A DNA stretch of 64,000 nt, from positions 372,001 to 436,000 of the forward strand of contig NZ_JFGT01000005.1 in NCBI RefSeq assembly GCF_000599885.1, in the 5' to 3' direction. Shown piece by piece: positions 56,517-64,000 of this stretch. Source of the stretch: Pantoea sp. IMH (GTDB lineage Bacteria > Pseudomonadota > Gammaproteobacteria > Enterobacterales > Enterobacteriaceae). Made by a program: the position numbers and the translations under genes. Position 1 is the first letter of the stretch, and each line of letters starts with the position of its first letter. The notes beneath the pieces were generated by a model. It was not told the origin of the DNA and made no database searches. It saw only the letters and a program-made list of their open reading frames with translations.

Positions 56517-58832
56517 ATGACACATATCGTCACCGACACCGTACGCGCCGCCGCCGGTCACTGGCCTCAGTTGCTGCCCGCCTTAGGTATCAGCATTAAC
56601 GTAGCCGGTCAGCACTCGCCGTGCCCCATATGCGGCGGGAAAGACCGCTTCCGCTTTGACAATCAGGCCGGGCGCGGCACGTGGGTCTGCAACCAGTGCG
56701 GCGCGGGCGATGGGCTGGCGCTGGTTGAAAAGGCGCTGGACGTTAATACAAAAGAGGCCGCCTGCCGTGTGGCCGACCTGACTGGCACACTGCCGGTTAA
56801 GCTGGTTACCTCTCAGGAAAAGACCGATGAAGAGAAGGCGCGTGCGCGCCTTAACGCCGCAAAAGAGGCTTCACGGCTTATCGCCGGTGCGAAAGCGAAC
56901 ACCGGTAACGCCTACCTGACCGGCAAGGGGCTGGCTGATATCAGCGCCCTGACGCTGACAACCACAAAGCGCATCAGCGACACCACCTATCAGCCCGGCG
57001 ATCTGCTTGTGCCGCTGACGGACTTTAACGGCGACACGGTTAACGCCCAGCTGATTAACGCTGACGGCACCAAGCGCACTCTTGCAGGCGGTCAGGTAAA
57101 AGAGGCCTTTCACCGCCTGGGTGAACCGGGCGACACGCTCTGGCTGACCGAAGGGTACGCCACCGGTCTGACCGTGCACAGGCTTACCGGGCAGGCGGTT
57201 TTTGTGGCATTAAGCGCCAATAACCTGCCCGCGCTGGCGGAACTCCTGCACGCGGAATACCCGGAGACGATGATACTGATTGCCGCCGACAATGACGAGA
57301 ACGGCACCGGCCAGTTGCGCGCCGAAGCGGCCTCAAAACGCTGTAACGGGAAGCCCGCGCTGCCGCCCGTGACCGGCGACTGGAACGACGTCTTTCAGGC
57401 AGAAGGAGAAATGATCACTCAGGCGATGCTGACCGCCTTCACGCAGCCGAAAGCGCTCAGCCCGTTTGAGTCGGTAAGCGAGGCCGACCTTAAGGCGATG
57501 AGCGCCAGCCAGAAGGCCGAGCTGCTGGCCACGCACTACCTCAACACGCTGGCCGTGCCGGTTGTCGGTGAAGACCTGTGCCGCTATGAGGGCGGCGCGT
57601 GGCAGGTGCTGCCTTACCGCGTGCTCAGCCGTGAGATTGCCGCGCTGTTTCAGAAAGTGCGCGCCCCGTTCTCGGCAACCGGTATCGGCGGCATCGTGGA
57701 TACCCTCAAGCTGATGGTGCCGCAGATGGGCGCGCCGGCCCGCCGGCTGATTGGCTTTCGTAATGGCGTATTCGATACCGCAACCGGCACCTTCGGCCCA
57801 CACAAGAAAGAGCACTGGCTCCGCACCGTTAACAGCGTCAACTACACCACCCCGAAGGCGGGCGAGAATCTCGCAGACGATGCCCCTGCCTTCTGGCAGT
57901 GGCTGACGCGGGCGGCCGGACGTAATGAAACAAAGCAGGAGCGTATCCTCGCGGCGTTATTTATGGTGCTGGCAAACCGCTACGACTGGCAGCTGTTCCT
58001 TGAGGTCACCGGCCCCGGCGGCAGCGGTAAAAGCGTGATGGCCTCCATTGCCCGCCTGCTTGCAGGCGAGGACAACACCACGGCCGCCACCATCGACACG
58101 CTGGAATCGTCACGGGAACGCGCCTCGGTCGTCGGCTACTCCTTAATTATTCTGCCGGACCAGGAGAAGTGGAGCGGCGACGGCGCGGGCATCAAGGCGA
58201 TCACCGGCGGCGACGCCGTGGCGATTGACCCGAAATACCGCGACGCCTACTCAACCCACATCCCGGCGGTGATACTGGCAGTGAACAATAACCCGATGCG
58301 CTTCAGCGACCGCAGCGGCGGCGTTTCGCGTCGGAGGGTAATACTGCCGTTCCCGGACGTGATACCGGCCAGCGAGCGCGACCCGCAACTACTGGAGAAG
58401 ATTGCCGGTGAGCTGGCGGTTATCGTGCGTTACCTGATGCAGCGCTTCACCCGGCCTGATGATGCCCGCGAACTGTTACAGGCGCAGCAGTCGTCGGAGG
58501 AGGCGCTGGAAATCAAGCGCAGCGCCGACCCGCTGGTCGACTTCTGCGGCTACCTGACGCCGCTGAGCACGCCGACCGGGCTGTTTATCGGCAACGCGAA
58601 TATCCGGCCAATGAACCCGCGCCGCTACCTCTATCACGCCTACCTGTCCTTTATGGAGGCCAGAGGCCATCAGCACCCCATGAGCCTGACGGCGTTCGGC
58701 CAGGCGGTGCCGCAGACGCTGAAGGAGTATGAAATTGAGCTGTTGAAGCGCAAGACGAAGAACGGCATCCAGACTAGCCTGGAGCTGAGCGAAGACTGTG
58801 AGGCCGACTGGCTGCCGCGCTGCGATGCATAA
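56517..58832 (+). CDS. P4 alpha-type primase-helicase
   Basis: This multifunctional replication protein of 771 residues comprises an N-terminal zinc-binding primase domain, a primase/TOPRIM-type region and a C-terminal SF3 helicase. The zinc site is CPICGGKDRFRFD...CNQCGAGDG (residues about 36-66). The TOPRIM-like LWLTEGYATGL is near residue 210. The helicase Walker A, GPGGSGKSVMA, is near residue 500, followed by a poxvirus D5-like C-terminus. In P4 this protein also binds the GGTGAACAG iterons in ori and crr; two such clusters are present in this element. GGAGG lies just before the ATG. Confidence 0.94.
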   Translation: MTHIVTDTVRAAAGHWPQLLPALGISINVAGQHSPCPICGGKDRFRFDNQAGRGTWVCNQCGAGDGLALVEKALDVNTKEAACRVADLTGTLPVKLVTSQEKTDEEKARARLNAAKEASRLIAGAKANTGNAYLTGKGLADISALTLTTTKRISDTTYQPGDLLVPLTDFNGDTVNAQLINADGTKRTLAGGQVKEAFHRLGEPGDTLWLTEGYATGLTVHRLTGQAVFVALSANNLPALAELLHAEYPETMILIAADNDENGTGQLRAEAASKRCNGKPALPPVTGDWNDVFQAEGEMITQAMLTAFTQPKALSPFESVSEADLKAMSASQKAELLATHYLNTLAVPVVGEDLCRYEGGAWQVLPYRVLSREIAALFQKVRAPFSATGIGGIVDTLKLMVPQMGAPARRLIGFRNGVFDTATGTFGPHKKEHWLRTVNSVNYTTPKAGENLADDAPAFWQWLTRAAGRNETKQERILAALFMVLANRYDWQLFLEVTGPGGSGKSVMASIARLLAGEDNTTAATIDTLESSRERASVVGYSLIILPDQEKWSGDGAGIKAITGGDAVAIDPKYRDAYSTHIPAVILAVNNNPMRFSDRSGGVSRRRVILPFPDVIPASERDPQLLEKIAGELAVIVRYLMQRFTRPDDARELLQAQQSSEEALEIKRSADPLVDFCGYLTPLSTPTGLFIGNANIRPMNPRRYLYHAYLSFMEARGHQHPMSLTAFGQAVPQTLKEYEIELLKRKTKNGIQTSLELSEDCEADWLPRCDA

Positions 58833-58848
58833 ATAATACGAAAAGACC

Positions 58849-58868
58849 AAACCGGCTCTGGCCGGTTT
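58849..58868. terminator. Hairpin between primase and cargo gene
   Basis: AAACCGGC (58849-58856) pairs with GCCGGTTT (58861-58868) over TCTG. On the minus strand it runs into TTTGGTCTTTT. It lies between convergent genes and probably acts in both directions. Confidence 0.6.
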
Positions 58869-58928
58869 GTGCCAGGAGCAGTCATTAACAACAGGAAAAA
58901 GCAGGCACGCAAAAAGTGGTTATTTTCT

Positions 58929-60179
58929 TTACATTGGAATAGGGTCTGTAGCTGCGATCCAGTCAGGCGGAATTTCCATTTTTCTGCCATATTTACCTGT
59001 ATCTTCCATAAAAAGATTTAAGTGTTTTTTGTGCTGTTTTATTGCCCATGTCAAGCTCTGGAACTCAAATGCAACCCGTAAAAATGATTGCATTGATACC
59101 CTAAACCCTCCATCTAAAATATTTCCTGTTGCTGATATTTGAGCATACCAATGCTCGTCTTGTAAAAAAATGATATGTAGACCATTTCTCTTAAACCTTC
59201 TCTTTATGACTTGCAAGTCAAGAAGAACAAAAATGCTTAAATTTCCATTTATGAAATTGTATATATGTTCAGGGCTTAGAGAAAGTTGGAAGGGTGTATA
59301 GGGATGCCAATTCATTTCCCTTTTGTATTCGTTCAAACTGAGCATATGAATGTACTTTCCATGTATCTGGTCAAAAACTTCTTGCTTGAATTTTGTTATA
59401 GCTAGATAGTGAACTCCGCTCTCTGGTGAGACATGGCTAGTGCCTTCTTCATAGGACTTACTTATGCAATCATTGATAGCTTGCAAGTGATACTCTTCTT
59501 TTCCTATGTGTTCGCGTCTTATTACAGGCCCTACACCTCGGAAGTTTTCAGCCTCATCGTTTATGAAAAAGCCATTTAGCTCATCTATGTTTTTAAGTTG
59601 TTTTTCCCCTCTATTATTCAGTTTACTTGATGTTTTAACTTCAATAGGATAGGGGTCATTATGACCTAGTAGGCATACATCGCCATGTCTTAGCGTATTT
59701 GTAAGATCACAAAGCACTGCAGGCACATTCTTTTGAGCTGCTGTTTTTAAAAGCATTATTTCCGATTTGATGCCTTCTTTCCCAGAAATGAATCCGGCAG
59801 TTTCCTTTACATGATAATGTTCATTGTAAAGAAAGTGTTTTATTGCATATTTGTCACAAAAATGGAATGCAATGCTATCTCCATACATCTTCCATATATA
59901 AATGATATATCTATAGCTCTCCGTTTTTTTATCAAGTTTATTTATAAGAGCTGTTATTTCTTTTGAACGTTCTCTGGTTGGTCTATCATTTGCTTTTTCA
60001 AGACGTAGTTTTTTAATTATTCCTTTTGTGCGAATAATTGCTTTTTCTGCCTCTTTAATCTTTTTCAAAAGCAATAATTGAAAGTCTACGATTGCTCCTA
60101 TCGACAAATTTTTTTGTGTCTTGATAATGTGAAGCATTATCGTGAATTGTTCAAGGCTCTTCTTGTATCTGGCAACCAT
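58929..60179 (-). CDS. Cargo protein with PD-(D/E)XK nuclease motif, putative defence gene
   Basis: This 416-residue protein is not recognised. The first 95 residues are Lys/Glu-rich helices, probably coiled coil (IVDFQLLLLKKIKEAEKAIIRTKGIIKKLRLEKAND). The centre carries a PD-(D/E)XK pattern: E140 in GIKSEIMLLKTAA, D167 in RHGDVCLLG, then E180 and K182 in YPIEVKTSS (D-x12-ExK). The C-terminal half has no motif I know. Its GC content is clearly lower than that of the satellite core, showing separate acquisition. It has a GGGAGGGGG ribosome-binding site and stands alone, opposite to the primase operon. P4-like satellites are known carriers of anti-phage genes, hence the proposed role. Confidence 0.75.
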   Translation of the reverse strand: MVARYKKSLEQFTIMLHIIKTQKNLSIGAIVDFQLLLLKKIKEAEKAIIRTKGIIKKLRLEKANDRPTRERSKEITALINKLDKKTESYRYIIYIWKMYGDSIAFHFCDKYAIKHFLYNEHYHVKETAGFISGKEGIKSEIMLLKTAAQKNVPAVLCDLTNTLRHGDVCLLGHNDPYPIEVKTSSKLNNRGEKQLKNIDELNGFFINDEAENFRGVGPVIRREHIGKEEYHLQAINDCISKSYEEGTSHVSPESGVHYLAITKFKQEVFDQIHGKYIHMLSLNEYKREMNWHPYTPFQLSLSPEHIYNFINGNLSIFVLLDLQVIKRRFKRNGLHIIFLQDEHWYAQISATGNILDGGFRVSMQSFLRVAFEFQSLTWAIKQHKKHLNLFMEDTGKYGRKMEIPPDWIAATDPIPM

Positions 60180-60591
60180 TGATTAGCCCCCTCCCAAAAA
60201 AAACACATGTAAAACATGTCTTGAACTTACCACAAAGTCCAGCAGTCTTGCGACAGCCTTTCATAGTTCCACAACAGGCGGCGAAATCTCGCAGCCATCC
60301 AAAGTTCCGCTCGTCTATCAAGTAATTTTGATACTTTTTATCGAGATCGAAAGATTGCGTGACCTGCTCCCTGTTTGTTAACACAGAATGCAGTTAGCAA
60401 TTTCCGATTCTCGCTCATAGCAGCCTTTCATCTTAGATGATAAGTATGGGTGAGTGACATTTTTGTCATAATCTTCAGGTTAACTCCGATTTGCCAAGCC
60501 ATGAAGTTAGCCAATGGTTTCAGTGCGATAGATAACCATCTGAAAAAGCCAAACTGGGCAGACCAGATTTTTTACGTCTGAAAGTGAATAG
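60180..60591. other. Upstream region of the cargo gene
   Basis: No gene that I can support. A 77-codon Cys-rich open frame (60151-60384, minus) overlaps the cargo start and lacks a clear ribosome-binding site. It could be a small partner, but the evidence is weak. The cargo promoter must lie here. ACATGT words flank position 60210. Confidence 0.35.
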
Positions 60592-60694
60592 TGTTCACCC
60601 TCGGGTGAAGAGTGATGAATAGTACAAATGTAAGTGATCACCACTTAACTGTATGATAATAAATAATAAAAATGAAAGGTGAACAGGGTGAACA
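60592..60694. promoter_or_regulatory. Iteron cluster B (GGTGAACA), ori/crr-like
   Basis: TGTTCACC at 60592-60599 is followed by direct copies GGTGAACA at 60678-60685 and 60687-60694, with AT-rich sequence between. The same octamer makes cluster A near 54500. In P4 the two alpha-binding loci, ori and crr, are both required for replication. Confidence 0.72.
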
Positions 60695-60872
60695 CTTTTC
60701 AGTAAAATCTTTTTTTTCTGAGTGGATAGTACAATTTTAGGGGCGGTAGCGCCGGTTAGGGTCTACAGCACGGAACCGAACCGGGGGAATAATTTTATAG
60801 AAAAAAGGAATGGGTGATTTTTATTCAATTTCATAAACGTTTGTTTTTAAAAAGATAGCCATAAATTATTGT

Positions 60873-60892
60873 GGGGGCACAAAAGGGGGCAC
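60873..60892. promoter_or_regulatory. Right integrase arm-type sites
   Basis: TGGGGGCA (60873-60880) and AGGGGGCA (60885-60892) stand 12 bp apart, about 55 bases inside attR, mirroring the pair near attL. Confidence 0.6.
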
Positions 60893-60947
60893 TCCTAGGT
60901 TTTGTTTATATAAAATTCAATTAAAACATAAGGTTGTATGAGTATTT

Positions 60948-60961
60948 GAGTCCGGCCTTCG
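60948..60961. repeat. attR core
   Basis: GAGTCCGGCCTTCG is identical to the leuX 3' segment at 51584-51597. The sequence continues CATCAGTCTG, a partly decayed tRNA end. It marks the right boundary of the satellite. Confidence 0.78.
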
Positions 60962-61172
60962 CATCAGTCTGTTTCCTGCGTGCAGCAAGCCATGCTGCTT
61001 TGGTGGCTTGGGCGCTTAACTTCCGGCACCTCCATGCCGCCATTCTTCTTGCGCCACGTGTAAAACGTGGCGTCGGAAATGGCGGCTTATGGCAGAACTT
61101 CCGGGCGGAAATACCGGCTTCAGCCTCGCGCAGGATGCTGAAGATCTGTTCATCGGGAAATCGCTTCTTCAT
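60962..61172 (-). pseudogene. IS3-family OrfA remnant (frameshifted)
   Basis: On the minus strand the sequence begins MKKRFPDEQIFSILREAEAGISARKF, a typical IS3-family OrfA N-terminus. It then continues in another frame as AISDATFYTWRKKNGGMEVPEVK. A small deletion joins the frames out of phase. No OrfB or terminal inverted repeats are present. It abuts attR, so it lay beside leuX before or was cut by the satellite insertion. Confidence 0.75.
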
Positions 61173-61253
61173 GGGGATGTCCTCACGTTGCTGATGAAGA
61201 CATTACTAACATCGCGGTGTATTAATCAACGGGGGGCAGGTCGCTATACAAAC

Positions 61254-61604
61254 AACGCGCAGCCGCGCCGGAGCCGTCCCACTATTCATCGACAGTATGG
61301 CGAAAATGCCGCTATCCTTGTGGCGGTTGCGCTGCTGAGCCGCGCCTTTGGCGTGGTTGCGGAGGCGCAGTTGCTGCCGCACGCCTGTAAAACCCAGGTG
61401 GTGGTGGAGCTTTCAACCACCGTCGGCCTGCAAGGCCGATACGGGGGCAATATCTTGAAGGAAGAAGCGCGCAGCGCCGAAACCATCCTGTTGACCAATG
61501 AACTGGAAACCAGCCGCTTATTCGATGCCACGCTACAAATGGCGGCGATCGTCGCGGATGCTTCGTCGCAGGCGCGTCAGCGGTTGCGCTATTGCACCAG
61601 ATGA
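61254..61604 (+). pseudogene. Unidentified coding fragment
   Basis: An open frame with coding-like composition reads AAILVAVALLSRAFGVVAEAQLL, QVVVELSTTVGLQGRYGGN and AETILLTNELETSRLFD. It has no start codon of its own near the similarity and enters from sequence next to the transposase remnant. It vaguely resembles a fructose-type PTS EIIB domain lacking the CPTG active site; this is weak. It overlaps the convergent response regulator by 16 bases. Confidence 0.35.
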
Positions 61605-62230
61605 TGGCTAATGGCGTATTTAACGATCTCGGCGTTGGTGGTGAAAGCCATTTTCTTCATCAGGCGGGATTTATAGGTGCTGACGGTTTTGTTGCTGATT
61701 ACCAGCGCATCGGCAATGGCATTAATCGATTCGCCGTGCGCCAGCATAATCATGATCTGGCGCTCGCGCATGGTAAGACCCTCATGGGGCGGGCGATCGC
61801 CGCTCTGATAGTGGGAAAAAATAATCTCCTGCGCCAGCTCGTGATCGATATAGCGCGATCCGCGCGCTACCTGGCGAATCGCCGCCAGCAGCGCTTCGGG
61901 GTTTTTATCTTTGGTAATATAGCCCAGCGCGCCGCAGTATAGCACCCGACGGGCGATCTGCGGTTCGTTATACATGCTCAGCACCAGAATACGCTGCTCC
62001 GGATATTGCAGCGTAATGCGGTTAATCAAATCTTCGCCGCTGATGCCGGGCATAGAGATATCCAGCAGCAACAGATCCACGCCGCCTTCGCGCAGCCGCT
62101 CCAGCACCTGGCCGCCGTCAGCCGCTTCCCCAACCACGTTAATGCCGTCGTCCAGCAGAAAAATTTGCTTCAGGCCTTCACGCATAATGGCGTGATCGTC
62201 GGCAATCATCAGGCGTATTGCTTGCGTCAT
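61589..62230 (-). CDS. NarL/FixJ-family response regulator
   Basis: This 213-residue response regulator has a receiver domain with DD at residues 11-12, phospho-acceptor D57 (LLLLDISMPG), and K107 in GYITKDKN. A LuxR-type HTH spans about residues 148-205 (LTMRERQIMIMLAHGESINAIADALVISNKTVSTYKSRLMKKM). It lies seven bases after the histidine kinase gene on the same strand, so they form a two-component pair. Target genes are not evident. Confidence 0.92.
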   Translation of the reverse strand: MTQAIRLMIADDHAIMREGLKQIFLLDDGINVVGEAADGGQVLERLREGGVDLLLLDISMPGISGEDLINRITLQYPEQRILVLSMYNEPQIARRVLYCGALGYITKDKNPEALLAAIRQVARGSRYIDHELAQEIIFSHYQSGDRPPHEGLTMRERQIMIMLAHGESINAIADALVISNKTVSTYKSRLMKKMAFTTNAEIVKYAISHHLVQ

Positions 62231-62237
62231 TGGTTAC

Positions 62238-63737
62238 TCACTTATCGTTCTTGTTAAACAGGGCGTGGGCAAGCACGCGCGGGCGATGCGGAAAGCTCAA
62301 CTGGACGCGCGTGCCCTCGCCGGGACGGCTGTCGATGCAAACCTCGCCGTTCAGCATCGCCGCCCGCTCTACCATGCCCGGTAATCCCCAGGCGTTCGGG
62401 CGCACATGCTGCATATCAAAGCCTCTGCCGTTATCCACCACATCGATCCGCAGCTTATCGCCATCCTGTTTCACAAAGATATAGACGCTGCTGGCTCCGG
62501 CATGACGCTGCACATTGGTTAGCGACTCCTGGACCACACGAAACGCGGCGGTTACGCACTCATCGCTCAGGCGTAGCTCTTGTTCATGCGGGGGAATAAA
62601 AATACAGCGGGTAGTATTGTGCTTATTGAATTCGTCGCGCAGCCACTCCAGCGCTGGCACCAGGCCCAGGTTCAACATATTGGGGCGCAGGCGGGTAGAG
62701 ACATCGCGCACGACCTGGATGGTGCTGTCGACCAGCTGCATCAAATTATCCACCTGCTGATGCACCGCTTTGCCCGCTTCTGGCGACCGCATATGGATCA
62801 GCGACAGGCCGACGCGTAGCGACGTTAAATGCTGACCGAGTTCATCATGGATCTCATGGGCAAGATGTTTACGTTCCGCCTCGCGTTGGGCTTCCTGATT
62901 ACGCGCCAACAGGCGTAACTGTTGATGTGCCTCGCGCAGCTCCTCTTCTGCCAGACGAATGCCGGTAATATCGCGTCCGACCGTTAGCACGCTTTCCAGC
63001 TCGCCGTGCAGATCGTATTCCGGTACGCTGCGCACATGCAGAATACGCCGACGGCTGCCCTGCGTCAGCGTCAGTTCGCCTTCCGCCTCGGTGCCGCTCG
63101 CCAGGCTCTGTGATACCAGGCGCAGCAGCGCCATTCCGGTCTCGTTATGGGGAACAGCCTCCGTTAACTGGCGGCGGTAAATCTCCTGTTCGCGTCCTGC
63201 AAACCAGCTCAGCACCGGCGGATTAACATAAACACAACGCAGGGTCAGATCGAAGCGCGCGATCATATCCGGCGAGTTTTCCACCAGCGCCCGAAACTGC
63301 TTTTCACGCAGCTGCTGGACCGCCTCTTTCTGTTTCAGCTCGCGTACATCGCGCACCACGCACAGCACGTGCGGCTCGCCGCCGTGAAGATAGTGGCTGG
63401 AGCTAACCTGAACCGAGATCAGCTCTCCGCGACGGGGCGTATGTTGTGAAGTAAAGGTAATGCCCTCCGGGCGCATGGCCAGTTTCCACCACAGCGCGGT
63501 GACATCATTATCCTGTAGTTCATGATCGATAACCGCAAAGCTCAACTGCATCAAGGCGCGCTGGGAATAGCCCATTAATTTGCACGCCTTCTCATTGAAA
63601 TATTTTATACGCAGGTTGCGGTCCACTAAATAAATCGCATCATGAATACGATCCAGCGCAATAGAAGAAAGCGTATCGGGCGGCGTCAAAGCCGGATTAA
63701 TTGAATTAAAATAACCCTGCAATAGCGAGATCTCCAT
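62238..63737 (-). CDS. PAS-PAS sensor histidine kinase (HisKA_3)
   Basis: This 499-residue cytoplasmic sensor has no membrane segment. It carries two PAS domains (about residues 25-130 and 150-262), a HisKA_3 dimerisation domain with acceptor H297 in HEIHDELGQHLTSL, and an HATPase with VQESLTNVQRHAGAS (N box) and DNGRGFD (G1). It belongs to the NarX/UhpB/DegS-type class that pairs with NarL-type regulators such as the one downstream. The signal is unknown; the PAS domains may bind a small molecule, haem or flavin. An ECF sigma gene lies just upstream on the same strand. Confidence 0.92.
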   Translation of the reverse strand: MEISLLQGYFNSINPALTPPDTLSSIALDRIHDAIYLVDRNLRIKYFNEKACKLMGYSQRALMQLSFAVIDHELQDNDVTALWWKLAMRPEGITFTSQHTPRRGELISVQVSSSHYLHGGEPHVLCVVRDVRELKQKEAVQQLREKQFRALVENSPDMIARFDLTLRCVYVNPPVLSWFAGREQEIYRRQLTEAVPHNETGMALLRLVSQSLASGTEAEGELTLTQGSRRRILHVRSVPEYDLHGELESVLTVGRDITGIRLAEEELREAHQQLRLLARNQEAQREAERKHLAHEIHDELGQHLTSLRVGLSLIHMRSPEAGKAVHQQVDNLMQLVDSTIQVVRDVSTRLRPNMLNLGLVPALEWLRDEFNKHNTTRCIFIPPHEQELRLSDECVTAAFRVVQESLTNVQRHAGASSVYIFVKQDGDKLRIDVVDNGRGFDMQHVRPNAWGLPGMVERAAMLNGEVCIDSRPGEGTRVQLSFPHRPRVLAHALFNKNDK

Positions 63738-63837
63738 TTTCTTACATCATTAATCAGCACCAAAAACATCCCGGCGCCGGGCCAACAGAATAAACTTCCC
63801 GTCAAGTTTATCATGCCCGCGTAATGTCAGGATAATC

Positions 63838-64000
63838 TCAGGCATAAACACGGCTTTTTAGCGTCTCCCTGGCGCGAGAAAGTCGGGAGCGAACGGTCCC
63901 CACTGGAATATTAAGCTGTTGCGCCACATCCTGATAGCTGCCGTCATGCCCAACCAGAATCGACAGCATGGTTTTCAAATCGTCCGGCAATGTTTCGATC
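63838..64000 (-). CDS. ECF-type sigma factor, C-terminal part
   Basis: This partial gene is cut by the right window edge; its 3' end is present. The frame reads IETLPDDLKTMLSILVGHDGS, YQDVAQQLNIPVGTVRSRLSRARETLKSRVYA and stop. This is the region-4 helix-turn-helix of an extracytoplasmic-function sigma factor. It reads toward the two-component genes but about 100 bases separate them. Confidence 0.85.
   Translation of the reverse strand, partial: IETLPDDLKTMLSILVGHDGSYQDVAQQLNIPVGTVRSRLSRARETLKSRVYA

Larger units (their letters stand above)
51584..60961. mobile_element. P4-type phage satellite integrated at leuX
   Basis: A 9.4-kb element is bounded by the direct repeat GAGTCCGGCCTTCG (in the tRNA at 51584-51597, and at 60948-60961). 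Its content is that of enterobacterial P4-like satellites: integrase next to the tRNA, a leftward ogr/delta-sid late pair, and rightward alpA, small genes, an Icd-like gene and an alpha-type primase-helicase. There is a P4-like antisense immunity region and two GGTGAACA iteron clusters. No psu is found. It holds no capsid, tail or terminase genes, so mobilisation would need a P2-like helper. A low-GC nuclease-like gene sits as cargo at the right end. Confidence 0.9.

Noticed and set aside
60151-60384. 77-codon Cys-rich open frame upstream of the nuclease-like cargo gene
   Set aside because: It overlaps the cargo gene start, has only a GTG start without a clear ribosome-binding site, and matches nothing I know. 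It could be a small partner, but the sequence alone does not support it.

Overview
The window is a gene-dense enterobacterial chromosome segment. Protein sequences and gene order (rbfA-truB-rpsO-pnp-nlpI-deaD, yhbW/ubiV-ubiU/ubiT, nrdG-nrdD, pyrBI, argF-rraB-miaE, valS-holC-pepA, lptF-lptG, yjgR, yjjA, leuX) are close to Escherichia coli but differ in several places. There is no mtr after deaD, treC lacks treB and treR, and DUF2382 stress-type proteins and a SWIM/SNF2 helicase are inserted. This fits Erwiniaceae (Pantoea, Erwinia or Mixta-like). The genus is inferred, not proven.

Layout. 1-7360: translation and RNA-metabolism cluster, with the pnp RNase III leader and a small yrbN-like ORF before deaD. 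7446-9757: a ROK-family regulator and an MFS transporter, separated by a near-perfect sigma70 promoter overlapped by a perfect palindromic operator. 9815-16639: yhbW, the oxygen-independent ubiquinone genes ubiV-ubiU and ubiT, and yhbS, yhbQ, yhbP, yhbO and yraR. 16668-19270: anaerobic ribonucleotide reductase nrdD-nrdG with a pair of NrdR boxes. 19626-26777: SNF2 helicase, solitary treC and a secreted GH20 hexosaminidase. 26815-30109: ridA, pyrBI with a leader peptide and attenuator, and argF with ARG boxes. 30209-39598: rraB, miaE, yjgM, valS-holC, pepA, lptFG. 39967-44310: two YsnF/DUF2382-type proteins, a DUF445 membrane protein and the ATPase yjgR.

44543-50155 is an AT-rich interbacterial-competition region. 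It holds a C-terminally truncated orphan T6SS hcp followed by two tandemly duplicated small exported proteins that could be immunity proteins. Next comes an S-type-pyocin-like bacteriocin with an immunity gene. After that is an orphan toxin tip, broken by an in-frame stop, with its own intact immunity gene.

51584-60961 is a P4-type phage satellite inserted in the 3' end of tRNA-Leu leuX. It has att repeats, paired integrase arm-like sites, int, an ogr/delta-sid late operon, alpA, an immunity region with P4-like seqA/seqB/seqC complementarity, an Icd-like protein, an alpha-type primase-helicase, and two clusters of GGTGAACA iterons (ori/crr-like). Its cargo gene, at the right end, encodes an unrecognised PD-(D/E)XK nuclease-like protein. 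This is the best candidate here for an undescribed, probably anti-phage, function.

To the right of the element lie a frameshifted IS3-type transposase remnant, an unidentified coding fragment, a PAS-PAS histidine kinase with its NarL-type response regulator, and the C-terminal end of an ECF sigma factor cut by the window edge.
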